From NCBI RefSeq assembly GCF_023278565.1, contig NC_064677.1, forward strand, positions 2,728,001 to 2,792,000: DNA of 64,000 nt. Reading direction: 5' to 3'. Positions 35,669 through 47,182 of this stretch are shown here, in pieces. Under the pieces are notes generated by a model. The model worked only from the letters and a program-made list of their open reading frames with translations, did not search any database and was not told the DNA's origin. The first letter of the stretch is position 1. Each line of letters starts with the position of its first letter. The DNA is from Colletotrichum lupini. Taxonomy: Eukaryota; Ascomycota; Sordariomycetes; Glomerellales; Glomerellaceae. The position numbers and the translations under genes were made by a program.

Positions 35669-37769
35669 ATGTCTCAACCCGCAGCAGCAGCCGGCGCTCG
35701 CCCTGCTGGCCAGCAGCAGGAGCAAGGCGTGAGTATCTTACCCACGCCCACCGCGAATCGCGCCCAGAGGCCTTGAACTAATGTACCATGATCGCAGGGC
35801 ATAAGCTTGACGCAAAAGCTGCTACTTGGAGCTTCTATGTATTTCGGCATGAACTTGCTCATGAACAACATGTTCTCCAAGACGCAATCCGGTACCCAGG
35901 TCAAAGATGCCGACGGCAATGTTGTCAACGTACCCGCGAATACCGAAGACATTCCGCCCTACCTGCTTCGCCCCAAGGAATTGGACGAGGGTGCGACCTG
36001 GAGCCAGATCCCGCGCAAGTTGGCACCTATATGGCCAATGGATAGCTACATCGACGTGACCGTCACTATTTCCGACACCTTTGTTCCGATTCCTCTGGCC
36101 CAAACGCCCTCGGAAAAGGTTGTTCTTAAGGAGGAGAAATTCAAGATTGGCAACTACAGCGAAAAACGCTCCATTGATACCACTATCGAGGTGCCGCCCT
36201 CCGTGCAGAACAATGGTACTCTTTGGGGCCACTTTTACGTTTCACTGCCCGGTAGCCAGCCCGATCCTCACGTTGAGACCTACGACCCAGCCTCTGCCTA
36301 CTACTTTGCGTTCCCTCTCACTCAGTACATCCCCAAGAAAAAAGAGTTCAAGACCAGATCCCTTCTCGAGGGCAAGGCCGAGGAGGAGGTGGAAGAGGTG
36401 GCCGAGGAACAGGAGACTGGGCCCGTCATTGCCAGTTACTACCACCCGAATGCCAGCTTCTCCATCATCCCCAACACTGGAGTGCTCGATTACCGCCAAA
36501 CCCATCCCGCAATTCGCCAGTTCCTCCATGTCGAGCCGACTGGTGCCAGAGATGGCTCCGGCCAGCATTCTTGGTATTGTAAGTTGCCCTTTGCGCTATT
36601 CTTGGCGAACAGAACTAACTGCCATAGACCCTATTCTGTTTGTCAATACCTTTTGGCAACTCAAGAGTCAAATGATCCTGCTCAATGACACCGTCACGTC
36701 TGTTCCTCTGCACATTGATTTGAACAACATGCGCTCATGGCAATTCAACACTCTGGCCGCGATTGAGGCTAGTGCGAAGGAGTCGGCACGTCAGGCTGCT
36801 TACGGTGGATCGCTGCCCGGTGGCGGCGACGGCTCTGAGATTGAGATGGTCAAGGAGATCTTTGGCGACACGAACCCGATTCTCCTCGGCATTACCATTA
36901 TTGTCAGTATTGCGCACATGATCCTGGAGACGCTTGCTTTCGGTTCCGACATTGCGCATTACCGCAAGAAGAAGGACAACGTCGGTATCTCGGTCCGTTC
37001 CATCCTGGCGAACGTTTTCATGCAGTCCGTGATCCTGCTTTACCTCATCGACAACTCGCAAAATACCAGCTGGATGATTCTGGGTGGTCAGGGTATCGGC
37101 ATCGTTATTGAGCTGTGGAAGATCACCACCATTGTCAACGTTGCCGTCAAGGCTGCGCCAGCAGGCTCATTGCTCCCGTTTAAGATCGTTGTCGAGGACA
37201 AGCACAAGCTCAGCGAGACGGAGGAAAAGACCAAAGAGTACGACGAGATTGCCTTCAAGTATATGTACATGGCTGGTGTGCCTCTGCTCATCGGTTACGC
37301 CATCTACTCGCTGGTCTACGAGACGCACAAGTCTTGGTACTCGTACATCATCGCCACGCTCGTCGGATCGGTGTATGCTTACGGCTTCCTCATGATGGTT
37401 CCTTCGCTTTACATCAACTACCGGCTCAAGAGTGTTGCACACATGCCTGGCAAGGCCATGATCTACAAGTTCCTCAACACCTTTATCGACGACCTTTTTG
37501 CATTCACCATCAAGATGCCGTTCCTCCACCGTCTGTCCACTTTCCGCGACGATATCATCTTCTTCATCTACCTCTACCAGCGCTGGGCTTACAGAATCGA
37601 CTACTCTCGTGTCAACGAGTTCGGCCAGGGTGGTGAGGATGAAGAGGATGATGCGGCTAAGGCCAAGGCCAAGGAGCTGCTTGAGACCGACCCCACTGTC
37701 GAGAAGGTAAAGCAAGTGGCGGGTAAGGCCACGGGTGCCGACACCGGCAAGGCCAAGAAGAGAAAGTAA
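35669..37769 (+). CDS. CLPTM1-family multipass membrane protein
   Basis: 660 residues in three exons: 35669-35728, 35798-36578 and 36628-37769. It is a homologue of human CLPTM1 (cleft lip and palate transmembrane protein 1). A luminal N-terminal domain of about 300 residues is followed by five or so membrane helices, e.g. ILLGITIIVSIAHMILETLA and LLIGYAIYSLVYE. Family landmarks are LWGHFYVSL, SWQFNTLAAIEASA, NVGISVRSILANVFMQSVIL, FKYMYMAGVPLL and YQRWAYRIDYSRVNEFG. The C-terminal tail is Lys-rich. Animal CLPTM1 acts in the ER, for example in forward trafficking of GABA-A receptors, and its paralogue CLPTM1L is a GPI-glycolipid scramblase. The fungal role is not defined here. A short N-terminal Ala/Gln-rich tail occupies exon 1. 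Confidence 0.95.
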
Positions 37770-39656
37770 ATAGATGATGTTATACGGCTGAGGAAGAGAG
37801 TGCAGCCAATATCGTGTACATCATGGAGTCGGGCACAAGTAATACACATGAGCCTTGGCAGCTACGTGTCCAGGGTACTGCCTAATGACTAGCATGGATG
37901 GGACATAGCTAGTCGAGACATGAGGCTACAAATGTGATCAAGTCCAGTCTTCATCGCAATTCACATCTCTCGCGCATGGTGCATCTCATCTGCAAAAGCA
38001 CATCAAAGTACCGCATGCACGCTTGGACAGAGGACGAGACGACTAAGAAAGTGTTGAGGAAAAGCAACAAGCAACTGTTCAGCTGAAAAGGGGGCTCCGC
38101 ATGTCTGTGTACAAGGGAGACCGGACAAGCCAAGTCAAGTGAAAATCTGGGCAGAAGATCCAACAGACATCCGTATTCTATACGTATAATTACTACCTCA
38201 ACACGCTTGCAATATCCCACCGGACAGATCGTTGATTTGCCTTTTGTAAGGTTCACGGCCCACGGGTAGAAGAATGGCCCCCCCCTTTGCGGCACGGAAA
38301 CTCTTCTGAGGGTCGCTTCGCGGCTAAAGATGCCGCTGAGAGACGTGACAGACTACTTGGTAAGGTAAGAGTGCCCCCCGAACCGAACAGGGGCCCCGGC
38401 AGAAGAGTCGCTTGGCGGGGGGTTCGCAGCTGTCGGAGCCCCGTGCCTGGTAGGGCAGAGACAAGCTCGTATGTCACCGCGCCTATCAGAGAGTTCCATT
38501 GGGGAACCTGGAAGGGCCCGAAGAGGGATGACGCCAGGTCCCCTTCCAACGGTTGTGTTTTGGGGCTAGGACGGTGCCAGCTCCACGTTCTGCTTTGCTC
38601 CTGTTCTTCGATTGAGGTGCCTCACCTTACCTTATACACTAGGCTATTCATACCTCAAGGTAAGGTGCTGGTATTCGTAGACGGTAATTAAGCACGTTAC
38701 CTTAAGGTAAGGTCAGCACGTAATAAGGTAGGGTACGGAGCACCTAGGCATCCATTGCTCATCCCCAACCACCTAGTACCCGAGTTATGGACCATGTGGC
38801 ATGGAGACCTTTTAGTGTCGGTCTTTCGTCAAAAGGTGGAGAATTGCGGGATCTGTATACCGAAAATAGTTCACAATGATTGCCGTCGTTCCTGAGCTGC
38901 ATAGCAAATAGCTCTTGGCCTCTCCTGAACTCGGTTGGTCGGATCGTGTCCACGCAATGCAGTGTTTGAATGGAATGGCTTCGAGGTGAAGGCAGCATGT
39001 GTATTTCGTAAGATGAACGTGAGGTGGTTCTGCAGGTTTCATGGAAGGCGACGGGATTTGGGAAGCAAACAAGAAGGGCACTCCCCGTCTCCCCTTGGAC
39101 CCTCTCCGGTTGGGGCCTTGCAAATGTCATCGACAATACGAAGAGTTAAAAGTTGCCCAAAGCAGTCATGGCTGACCAGGTCATCCACTCTCAGAGGCAC
39201 CCTCAAAACCTAAAGTTCCCTCGACCTTCCTCCGTCTTTGACAGCCGCATAATACTTGTCTTTTAGAAGTTAGGAAGATTGGATCCAGTCCGTTCCTTCC
39301 TTCGCCCAGCCAGCGCAGTCAACTAAACACACACACCGGGACCAACCAACCAAGGGAAAATAAACGACCGAACGCAATCTTTCTCAAACTCTCCAGTCTC
39401 TTTTCTTTCGCTCTGATTTCCGTGTCCTTTTGTCTCGTATCTTTTCTTTTCCCTAAACTTTCTTTCCACATTCCTGCCTGCACTACACTTTCCATCCTTT
39501 CACCACGTTGTCCCTCGACGTTTTCCTCGTTGCCGTCTCGTGGGTTCCTCCTCTACCTATTCAACCTCCATTTGAGCCTCTCGGTCCCTCCGTTTGTCAC
39601 ATGCCCGGGTTCCCCCGTCCATCACTCCAAGTTCGTCCCATGCGTCCGCTCCGGTC
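37770..39656. other. Intergenic with CCTTA repeats
   Basis: 1.9 kb without a supported gene. It contains CCTTA-type repeats at 38624-38634 and a 14-nt palindrome TTACCTTAAGGTAA at 38697-38710. The right end (39380-39600) is pyrimidine-rich like a transcript leader. Confidence 0.5.
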
Positions 39657-40313
39657 ATGACATACGGACGGCCGCATAGGGTCCCCCAGCAACAACCACT
39701 TCGAGAAATTTACTTTGAAGCCCGCCTAGCACGCTTCAAAGAGCACAAGCACAGGCACACAGGCACACAAGCCACACCCAAAAGTTCGCCGGACTACAGC
39801 GAACGCACCCGCCAAGCAGAGCTCCGGACCTTCGGTTCGATCGACGGGGATTCGAGGTCCACGCTGCCTCGTACGCAGTGGACAGTGGAGTTCCACAACG
39901 CGTACCTGGCGTCTCTCATCATCCCAAATAGGGTCGTCCCCGGCACCCCGTTCGCTCCAAGGGGAGGGAGCCAAGGCCTACTCTACGGGAAACGTAAGCT
40001 ACAAAACCTGTTCGGACGGTGTGGCCGTGCCGCCCGCGTGCCCGCGCCCGCCGTCCGTCATTCACTTCGCTCCAGCTCCAGCTCCAGTCCCCTGATCCCC
40101 CAGTCGGGATATTTTACCCCCCAAAGGGCCCAAAGGGGGCGCTCCTACGCCCATTTATCATTGGGGCGCGCGCCGCACCGCACCGCCAAAATCCGACTAC
40201 CCCTCGATCCCATTGTTTGTGTCGCCGCCGCCAAGCAACACTCTCCTGATCCCCCCAACGATTCCCTCGAAAAGGACACTTTCGAGGGAACCGGAGGGCT
40301 CGCCAAATCATGA
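39657..40313 (+). other. Open frame in leader of the CaaX gene
   Basis: An uninterrupted 218-codon frame from ATG 39657 whose stop overlaps the next gene's start as ATGA at 40310-40313. The product would be Arg/Pro/Ser-rich and resembles no family I know. It may be only GC-rich leader or promoter. It is listed because of its length and the exact overlap. Confidence 0.2.
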
Positions 40314-41516
40314 GCAGCCCTACCGTCGGGTCCCTTCTGGCTGCCATTGCGACACTCGTCAGCGATGGCCTGCGTATCTTGAAGTTCGCCGATAAGCGCC
40401 AATGGGGACCTGACGAGCACGAGCAATTGCGCCTGCTGGAGGATACTCTCGACGACGCCAAGAAGGACTTTCAGGAGCTATCTGTCCTTGTCAACGGACA
40501 GCGCTATTATATGAACGACCGCAAACGTGAGTTCACGAGCACACTTACACCGTTCTTGATTACTTTGCGCTGGCTCGAGATTTTCCAGAGCCCTGCCGTA
40601 CAGCGGAGGGAGGGAGGCCTCTGCGATTACCAGCCAGCTCCCCATCAAATCTCGCTTCGTGCTAGCTCACGTCACGCACAGCTGGCTATATATGAACCCT
40701 CGCTAACTATTTCGCCTTCAAGCTCCGTCAATAGCCGAGTTGCGAGCTTTACAGTCCAAGGTTGAGCATCATATCGACAACTTTAAAGATTGGGCGAGAA
40801 CAGGCGGACCGATCAATCCGGTTTGGGCACGAGAAACGACGCAATTGCGCCGCGAACTGCATCGCGCACAATGCCGAGCGGCTAGGAGGATATTCGGGGC
40901 AGAGCAAGAGGCTTCGGCAAGATGCCTGGGCGCCTTTCTCGTCTACAGAAAACAGCGGGAATGGCAGAGTCGGCCAGCTACTTCGGAGGAGGAGCACCAC
41001 CGACGACACGTGGAAGAGGTAGTAGCATGCAACACGAGTGGCAAGTTCGAGCGGTTTGGCGACGGAGGCATCGCATTCGTTTGCGACTTTTGCGACGGCC
41101 ATCTTGTATGGGAGGACTTGGAGAGCATGCCATCATTACGGACAGCCGAAGAATCCAGCACGCGCCCAGTACCGCCTGTTTCGCCTACGACCGGGATGCC
41201 AAATTGGCAGGCGACCGGGTTCACCGCCGATAAACGAAGAGAGGAGAAGACGGTCATATTTGCGCCTCTAGCAATAGCGAATCATATGGCGCCGTATCAG
41301 GGAGACTGGGTAGCTCGACTCCTATGTCCTTTCTGCGATGAGGCGCCATATACCGAGGCAGGCGGTGATAGCGACGATGAAATGCGGAATGCCCAGGACG
41401 AATCCGGTTTCGAAGATCTCCAGGCCTTCCAGGAGCACCTGGAGTGGCAACACACAGCTGCATCGATACCCGCCGTCCCCTTACCCAAGGCAGCCAAGGA
41501 CTGCGTGGTGATGTGA
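40310..41516 (+). CDS. Unknown CXXC protein with C-terminal CaaX box
   Basis: 336 residues in two exons: 40310-40526 and 40723-41516. The 196-nt intron has a CTAAC branch point 15 nt before its acceptor. I do not recognise a named family. The N-terminal half is helical and charged (AELRALQSKVEHHIDNFKDW). The C-terminal half has two Cys pairs, FVCDFCDGHLVWEDLES and LLCPFCDEAPY, and then HLEWQH, together plausible as zinc ligands. The protein ends in CVVM, a textbook CaaX farnesylation signal. That suggests a lipid-anchored, possibly zinc-binding protein on a membrane. A phase-compatible alternative acceptor at 40734 would remove four residues. Confidence 0.8.
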
Positions 41517-42071
41517 CATCATTAATTCGACAACGATGTTTGTTGGTGGCGTAAAAACGGCGGTTCGTTCGTTCGTGTACATATATTCACAATGTGTGGT
41601 CTTGACAATGGCGAGGCGTTGGGGGCTTCCAAAGAGGGCGGACGATGTCTCATCCGCACCTACGACTTATGGAATTATTATTTACTTTACTCGATGTCAG
41701 AAGGCTTTCCACCTCCTCAAGTGTTGGGGATGGTCCTCACCACCGGTCTGGACAGACCGATGCAGCAACAGAGATACCACAGTCAGGTAGTGCTGGATCA
41801 CAATCCACATTCAAGGCGCAAAAACCAATTCTTGTTTCGTTGCCCCTCTCCGTCTTCCCCTGCATCCGCCTGAGAAGTCCGTGCCGTAGTTTGATTGATG
41901 TACATGAATCAAGAAAGATATACACAGTCGCCAACATAACGCCCAACATCGTCAAAGAACCTTTGCCATTCTCAGGCCAAAGGATCCAATACCCCCAAAG
42001 GAAGGGAAGAAAACCGTTCCTTGTCCTTATTCGCACCGCCAAAGGAGGCAAACCAAACCCCGTCCCTCACT
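41517..42071. other. Convergent 3' flanks of the CaaX gene and SEC22
   Basis: 555 bp between stop codons. Short open frames only; no gene seen. Confidence 0.5.
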
Positions 42072-42911
42072 TTAGAAGAACCGCCACCAAAAGAAGACGA
42101 TAACAATGAACCCCAGCGCTCCGAGGGGGCCGTACTGCTTGAGCAGCAGCTCCCAGTTGATCCTCACAGCGGCGCGCCTGTACTTTTTGCTGTCGTCGCG
42201 CAGGCGGGAGCTGAGCTCGCCCATGCGCTCGAGGGAGTCGCCGCGGTACAAGAGGTCCTCGATGTTCTTGGTCATGACTTTGGTCACGTCGCGCAGCTCG
42301 TCGTTGAGCTTGTCGAGGTTCTGGGAGGCGCGGGCGTCCGAGTAGGTTGATTTTGTGCGGGAGATGAAGGTGTCGAACTCCATAAAGGCGTAGGGGCGGA
42401 GGGAGGGGGAGTGGAGCTGGGAGACGGGGTAGGTTGTCGTGAACTCGCGGGCGAGGTCGGAGAGGTAGGTGAAGGCTAGCTTGCGCGGGTAGGATTTGTC
42501 TGTTATGCAGATGAAGGTGATGTCCGAGTCCATTAGGTAGCTGTTTTGGGCACAAAGGTTAGCAAGAGTTCCTTCTTCTCCTTCTCCTTCTTCTTCTTCT
42601 TCTTCTTCTTTCGACTGGCTCCTCTCGGTGTAAAAGGGGTAGACAGGAGAGGGGTAGACGGACTTCAGGTTGTAGGCGCCGCTTTCGATGCTGGCTTGGG
42701 GTTCCGAGTTACGGGTGAGCTTGCGTAGGACTTGCTTGATTTGCGACTTGACTTCGGAGAGAGCTGCTTCTTGTTGCTCGTCGTCGACGGAAGCGCAGAG
42801 CATGAGGCCTGGGGAGCTGGGTGTTAGTGAAGGGTGGCTTTTGGTATGGGGATGGGTGCGCGCGCGCGCGTGCGTACCGTCAAGCCTTGCTATTTGAGTT
42901 GAGCGGATCAT
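42072..42911 (-). CDS. SEC22: R-SNARE Sec22
   Basis: 215 residues in three exons: 42911-42878, 42808-42664 and 42540-42072. Length equals yeast Sec22. The N-terminal longin domain runs MIRSTQIARLDG, LMLCASVDDEQ, CITDKSYPRKLAFTYLSDLA. The SNARE motif follows (DKLNDELRDVTKVMTKNIED, with the zero-layer Arg in LLYRGDSLE) and then the tail anchor PLGALGFIVIVFFWWRFF. It mediates ER-Golgi fusion and retrograde traffic. Intron 1 contains a CG-alternating stretch. Intron 2 is 123 nt, has a weak GTCCGT donor, is a multiple of three, and has no in-frame stop. Reading through it would insert 41 residues with a Glu-rich run into the longin domain. The spliced form matches the family exactly. Confidence 0.96.
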   Translation of the reverse strand: MIRSTQIARLDGTHARARTHPHTKSHPSLTPSSPGLMLCASVDDEQQEAALSEVKSQIKQVLRKLTRNSEPQASIESGAYNLKSVYPSPVYPFYTERSQSKEEEEEEEGEGEEGTLANLCAQNSYLMDSDITFICITDKSYPRKLAFTYLSDLAREFTTTYPVSQLHSPSLRPYAFMEFDTFISRTKSTYSDARASQNLDKLNDELRDVTKVMTKNIEDLLYRGDSLERMGELSSRLRDDSKKYRRAAVRINWELLLKQYGPLGALGFIVIVFFWWRFF

Positions 42912-43962
42912 TGTGTGTATGTGTTTGCTTGCGTGTGGTATTTGGAAAAGTATTTGTCGTCGTTCGTAGGTCAAGAGGGTAGGTATAGCAAAGGAGCTGT
43001 CGACGGTGGGTTGGTGTTGTATCGACGTGTCCTCTGAGGTAGCTTCGATGCCTATTCTTAGGCTATCCGGATGCGCGGGTTGACGAGAAGTTGTACTCGA
43101 GTGGCTTGGTATCTCCGACTGGGTTGATCAAGTCACGGGCACTTTTTCGAAGTACCGTTAAGATATTCGTTGTTGTGTCCTCTTTTTCGAACCAGGGGTG
43201 GTCGCTTTTTCGCTAGCAAATAAACTAAAGACCAAGGATCGCCGTCGACAATATGTCCGGGATGTAATAGGGACGGGAGCTCTCCACGTACTAGTATTGA
43301 AGATGACACCATGGGCGGTCATCACTGGCCAATTGGAGGGCTTACGCGGGGGCGTAGCCCCTGCGCATTTGGTGGTCGATGTGGCGCCCGTGGCTCGGTC
43401 CATCCAGCCTTGTTTAGGTACTGTGTACTGAGAGCATGTTACTTTTAGGGGGACCATCCAACTCACTCAGTACTCTGCTCTCATGGGTTCTTCTTCAACT
43501 TTAACCACCTCACTTACACACATTTGAAGGGAGGTGCGGCGGGAACATAAACTCCCTCCGCCATATCATTATCTGGCACAAACCACCTGGGCTATTCCAA
43601 GACCTCGGGGTTCCATGATAAGGACTCGATTGCTCTGTTTTTAAACTCTTTAGGGCGCTGTAGTCTCATCTTTGTTATTGATGTTAGAGTGTCGTTTGTA
43701 AGTTCTCAACATGTGTTTACTACCTTATTATCTCATGTCCGGAAACCGCTTTGTGGGAAGGAACAATCAGCAAAGGAGGTCCTTCCCATGTTATCAAAAC
43801 TGCGACTGTGCCTTCCAGAAACGACATGATTCTTTCACCAGGACTTTTAATAGCACAGGTCTTTGAATTCCTTTTGGCTAATGCCCAGTTCAGGAATCTT
43901 TCCATGGACATCGTAAACGTGAACCGGCAAACATCCTCCATCCACCCGGCCACGCACTCAAA
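42912..43962. other. Divergent SEC22 and ASXH-gene upstream region
   Basis: 1.05 kb between start codons. A 102-codon minus-strand frame at 43158-43466 has no recognisable features. No mobile element ends seen. Confidence 0.5.
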
Positions 43963-45241
43963 ATGGAAGGGGTCGCATCCGATATAGAGATGGCAGACGC
44001 CTGCGCTCCATCCTCGTCCTCATCCTCATCCTCTGGCCTCTCCCCTCCGCCCACCTACAGCTCAGACTACGAGGGACTTTCCCAAAAAGCTGAGAAAGAT
44101 TCTTCCAAAGAGATTGTCAAAGAGACTGTCGGCTCTCCCAATGCGCGGGAAGACGCGGAATCAGAAGCTATCAACACACAACTTCCCGGCACAGATCTGC
44201 CCAACATGGCTCGACGTTCGGCGCGCAACTCGAGTAAGCCCAAGCCCGCGACTGCTTCCCCGCCAAAAGTCGCCAAGAGAAAACAGCCTACCAAAGTGGT
44301 ACCCAAGAAGGGCCCAAAATGGACAACGCAGAAGCTCTTGACGGATCCCAAGTCGCCGCTTGCCAGCGCGGATCTGAGAGTAAGTGAACCGTCGCAGCTT
44401 AGAAGGGATGATTTTATGTCATCCCAGAAATTCTTGTCTCGATTCTAGTACGCTAACTTACCGCGACTCTCTCTAGGCGATACTCTGCCAGCCAGCGGCA
44501 TGGGACATACTTACGAAGGAGGAGCGTGCCGAGATCGTCAGCCTCTTCCCAGCCGGCACGCGTATCATCGACGCCGGCACCGACGAAGCCCGCCCGGATT
44601 TTGACGCACTTCGCAATAACAACAACTTTCGCCACGACTGTGCCACGTACGCCGACAACATCTCCCAGGGCAGGCACGACCCTGAGTGGCTCGAGCAGGC
44701 GTGGGTTGCGCGCGAGCGGCGGCTGGCGGGCGACTTTGACGACTATGTCACGCAAAAGTTTGAGGATGAGTGGTCGTGCAAGGTGCCAGAGGGCTTTAAG
44801 CCAAACAGAGGTGGCGATGCACCAGGCCCCGCTGCGCCTGCGGAAGCTGGAAAGGCCCATGTCGAGCAGACGGAGGAAAATACCGACCAGACAAAGGGAG
44901 ATGTTATCGACAAGGTCCAGGTGGAAGCAGAAGCCATCAAACAAGTGACGGACACGAAGGCTGCGGACACGACGGGTGACGCTAATACGGCAAAGGATAA
45001 CGATGCGAGAGAAGCACCGGGCGTCGCACTTGGGTCTCCTCTTCCTGAAGACATCTCATCAGCAAAGATTGGCACAGCTACTACCGAGATCTCCCTCGAA
45101 GAGCAGGTGCCAGAATCCTCGGAGGTGCCACTTGGAAGCGTTTCTCCTGACAATTCATCCCAAATGGCCAATCACCAAAACCCGAGCAAACAGACAGAGA
45201 AGCAGAAGGGAAAGAAGCCGGTAATTACAGAAGGAAACTAA
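43963..45241 (+). CDS. ASXH/DEUBAD-domain chromatin-type protein
   Basis: 393 residues in two exons: 43963-44379 and 44477-45241. The N-terminus is Ser-rich, then basic with an SARNSSKPKP segment and KRKQPTK-type nuclear signals. Residues about 125-245 form an Asx homology (ASXH, DEUBAD-like) domain: KLLTDPKSPLASADLRAILC, WDILTKEERAEIVSLFPAGT, then WLEQAWVARERRLAGDFDDY. ASXH proteins of animals activate the BAP1-type histone H2A deubiquitinase. Fungal members are mostly uncharacterised. The C-terminal 150 residues are acidic and low complexity. Domain call is good; partner and process are inference from the animal family. Confidence 0.87.
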
Positions 45242-45906
45242 CAGAAGCTCATCCGAGGGAAGCAGTATCGTGCTGGCGAGGCTCAAGAGGGTGTGAAGGT
45301 GCCGGAGCATCAATGCTGAGAGCTGCCGATGGGAGATACATACAAACGCATTTGTCTGTATGCAGCATCACGAATCATGATTCATGAAAGGGAATGGAAT
45401 TTGGGCATATCGGAGATACCTATTTGTTGGGCGACACGAAATCTTCTGGATTGTCTTCTGGAGGCAGGCTTTCTTTAGTAGGGCCTGATAGCTATGGAAT
45501 CTAGTAGTATGTTCCAAGCCACTTCAAACCCGTCTTCGTGAAAAGGCGCATGATCATAACGGAAGATTCGATGTCGGCTTCGGCGAAACGGTCCTGGTGT
45601 CGACGCCCGATGGTGGTAGTCTCGTTCAGTGCCCCACATCACTGACAAACCCCAAATTGAGTGGGCGAAAAGCGTCCATCACAGAAATCGCACCTTGACA
45701 ATCTTTACTCTCAATCATCTTACTACCTATCTCATGCGACAAGGCTTTTCTTAGTACAAGTCATACATATCACAGTCTTACAGGTTGAAGTCTGGAAAAA
45801 CATCAACGGCGAGAAGATTCGCGGTTCCAGGCTGTACCTTAGAAATTGCGCAGCAAATTCCCTCTTCCACAATATAGCAGGAAGATTCCTTCCAAGACCT
45901 GCCACG
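45242..45906. other. Intergenic, ELP5 upstream region
   Basis: 665 bp; 3' flank of the ASXH gene and leader of ELP5. No gene seen. Confidence 0.5.
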
Positions 45907-47182
45907 ATGGCCCCCTCGGCGGAAAACCACAGTCGGTCACATAGCCTCTTACTGTTCCAGAAGCTGCTCAACCTGAGGGATGGCGCGAGCCCTTTGACCT
46001 TGGTGCTGGACAGTCTCGAGCAAGGCGCTGCGCCAGTCCTTCGGGAGTTCGTCTCCAGAGCCAAGGTATGCGCTACTGATTTTCATGACTCTATAGATAG
46101 ACAATATGATTCCTATCCCCAAGTACACAATTATTAGTTTTGGTGTCATGGTTCAAATATCTGGTATTAATGAAATATATAGGTTGCAAAAGCCAAGGTA
46201 ATTCTGCTGTCTTTCGCGACGCTCAAACGCCCACGAGGCGTGGACGTCGTCGTCAGAGCCCGCGGCAAAACCCTCAAGGCCCTGAGAGCAGAGATTCTTT
46301 CACATTATCCCAAGATAGACCCTACGGCAGTCAAGGGTGCATCTCCGTCTCAAAGTGAGTGCTGTCGCACCCCCCATCCTGTGACCTCCTCTTCATGGCC
46401 TCACCATAACATATCCACCCTCTGACTCACACATCTTCTCGTGACCAGAAACGGTAGTCCTGCTCGACTCCCTCAACGAGCTCGCCACAGCTGCGTCGCA
46501 GGTCCTGCCCAGCTTCCTCTCCAGCATCATCATGCCCGCCGTGTCGCTGGTGGCCGTCTACCACACCGACGTGCCCCTCGTCCTCCCGCGCGCGGTGAGT
46601 GAATACGAGCCGCACCCACTGACGGTGCTCTCTCACTTGGCGACCTCGATCCTGAGGCTCTCGGGCCTAAGACAGGGGATTGAGCGCCAAAAGGCGCGGA
46701 ACAGGAGTTTGCAGGAGCCCGAGTGGGGGCTGGGGGAAGGGCGGGAGGGCGTCCTCGTCGGGCTCAAGGGCGACGTCAAGTCTGAGGATTATCACGGCGT
46801 CGTGGTCGAGATGGAGGTCAGGCGGCGTAGCGGACGGGCCATGGCGGAGAAGTTTGTTATCTTGCCACAAAAGTTACAGCAGGTTTCTTCCTCCGCCGCT
46901 TCTACTGCTGCTGCAAAGGGGTCGAGGATCTTCCTCCTCTCGGAGCACCCCGTTTTCGCTGCCCCTGAGGGCTCTGGAGAGGCAGAAGCAGGTCGCGCAG
47001 AGGATGAGGAGCCGGAGAGCACGTTCAACCTGGGTCTCACAGAGAAGCAGCGTAGGGACAGGGAGGGTATTGTTCTTCCTTACTTTGACGCCCAAACGGA
47101 CATAGGGGCTGGTGAGGGTGGCAGGATCCTGTATGAGATGGGTAGGGAGGATGACTTTGATGACGAGGAGGATGAGATTTAG
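45907..47182 (+). CDS. ELP5: Elongator subunit Elp5 (Iki1)
   Basis: 354 residues in three exons: 45907-46065, 46183-46354 and 46449-47182. The N-terminus (HSLLLFQKLLNLRDGASPLT then LVLDSLEQGAAPVLREFVSR) and the segment LLDSLNELATAASQVLPSFL match fungal Elp5. HPLTVLSHLATSILRLSG and the acidic end DDFDDEEDEI add support. Elp5 is in the Elp4-5-6 RecA-like ring of Elongator, which is needed for mcm5/ncm5 modification of wobble U34 in cytoplasmic tRNAs. Elp5 lacks a Walker motif, and none is seen here. The central region is Ala/Ser/Glu-rich and probably variable. Confidence 0.93.

Noticed and set aside
43158..43466. 102-codon minus-strand frame, considered as a transposon relic
   Set aside because: No terminal repeats, target duplications or transposase motifs nearby.
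46066..46182. Possible RIP-mutated segment (AT-rich)
   Set aside because: It is simply intron 1 of ELP5, with a standard donor and acceptor.
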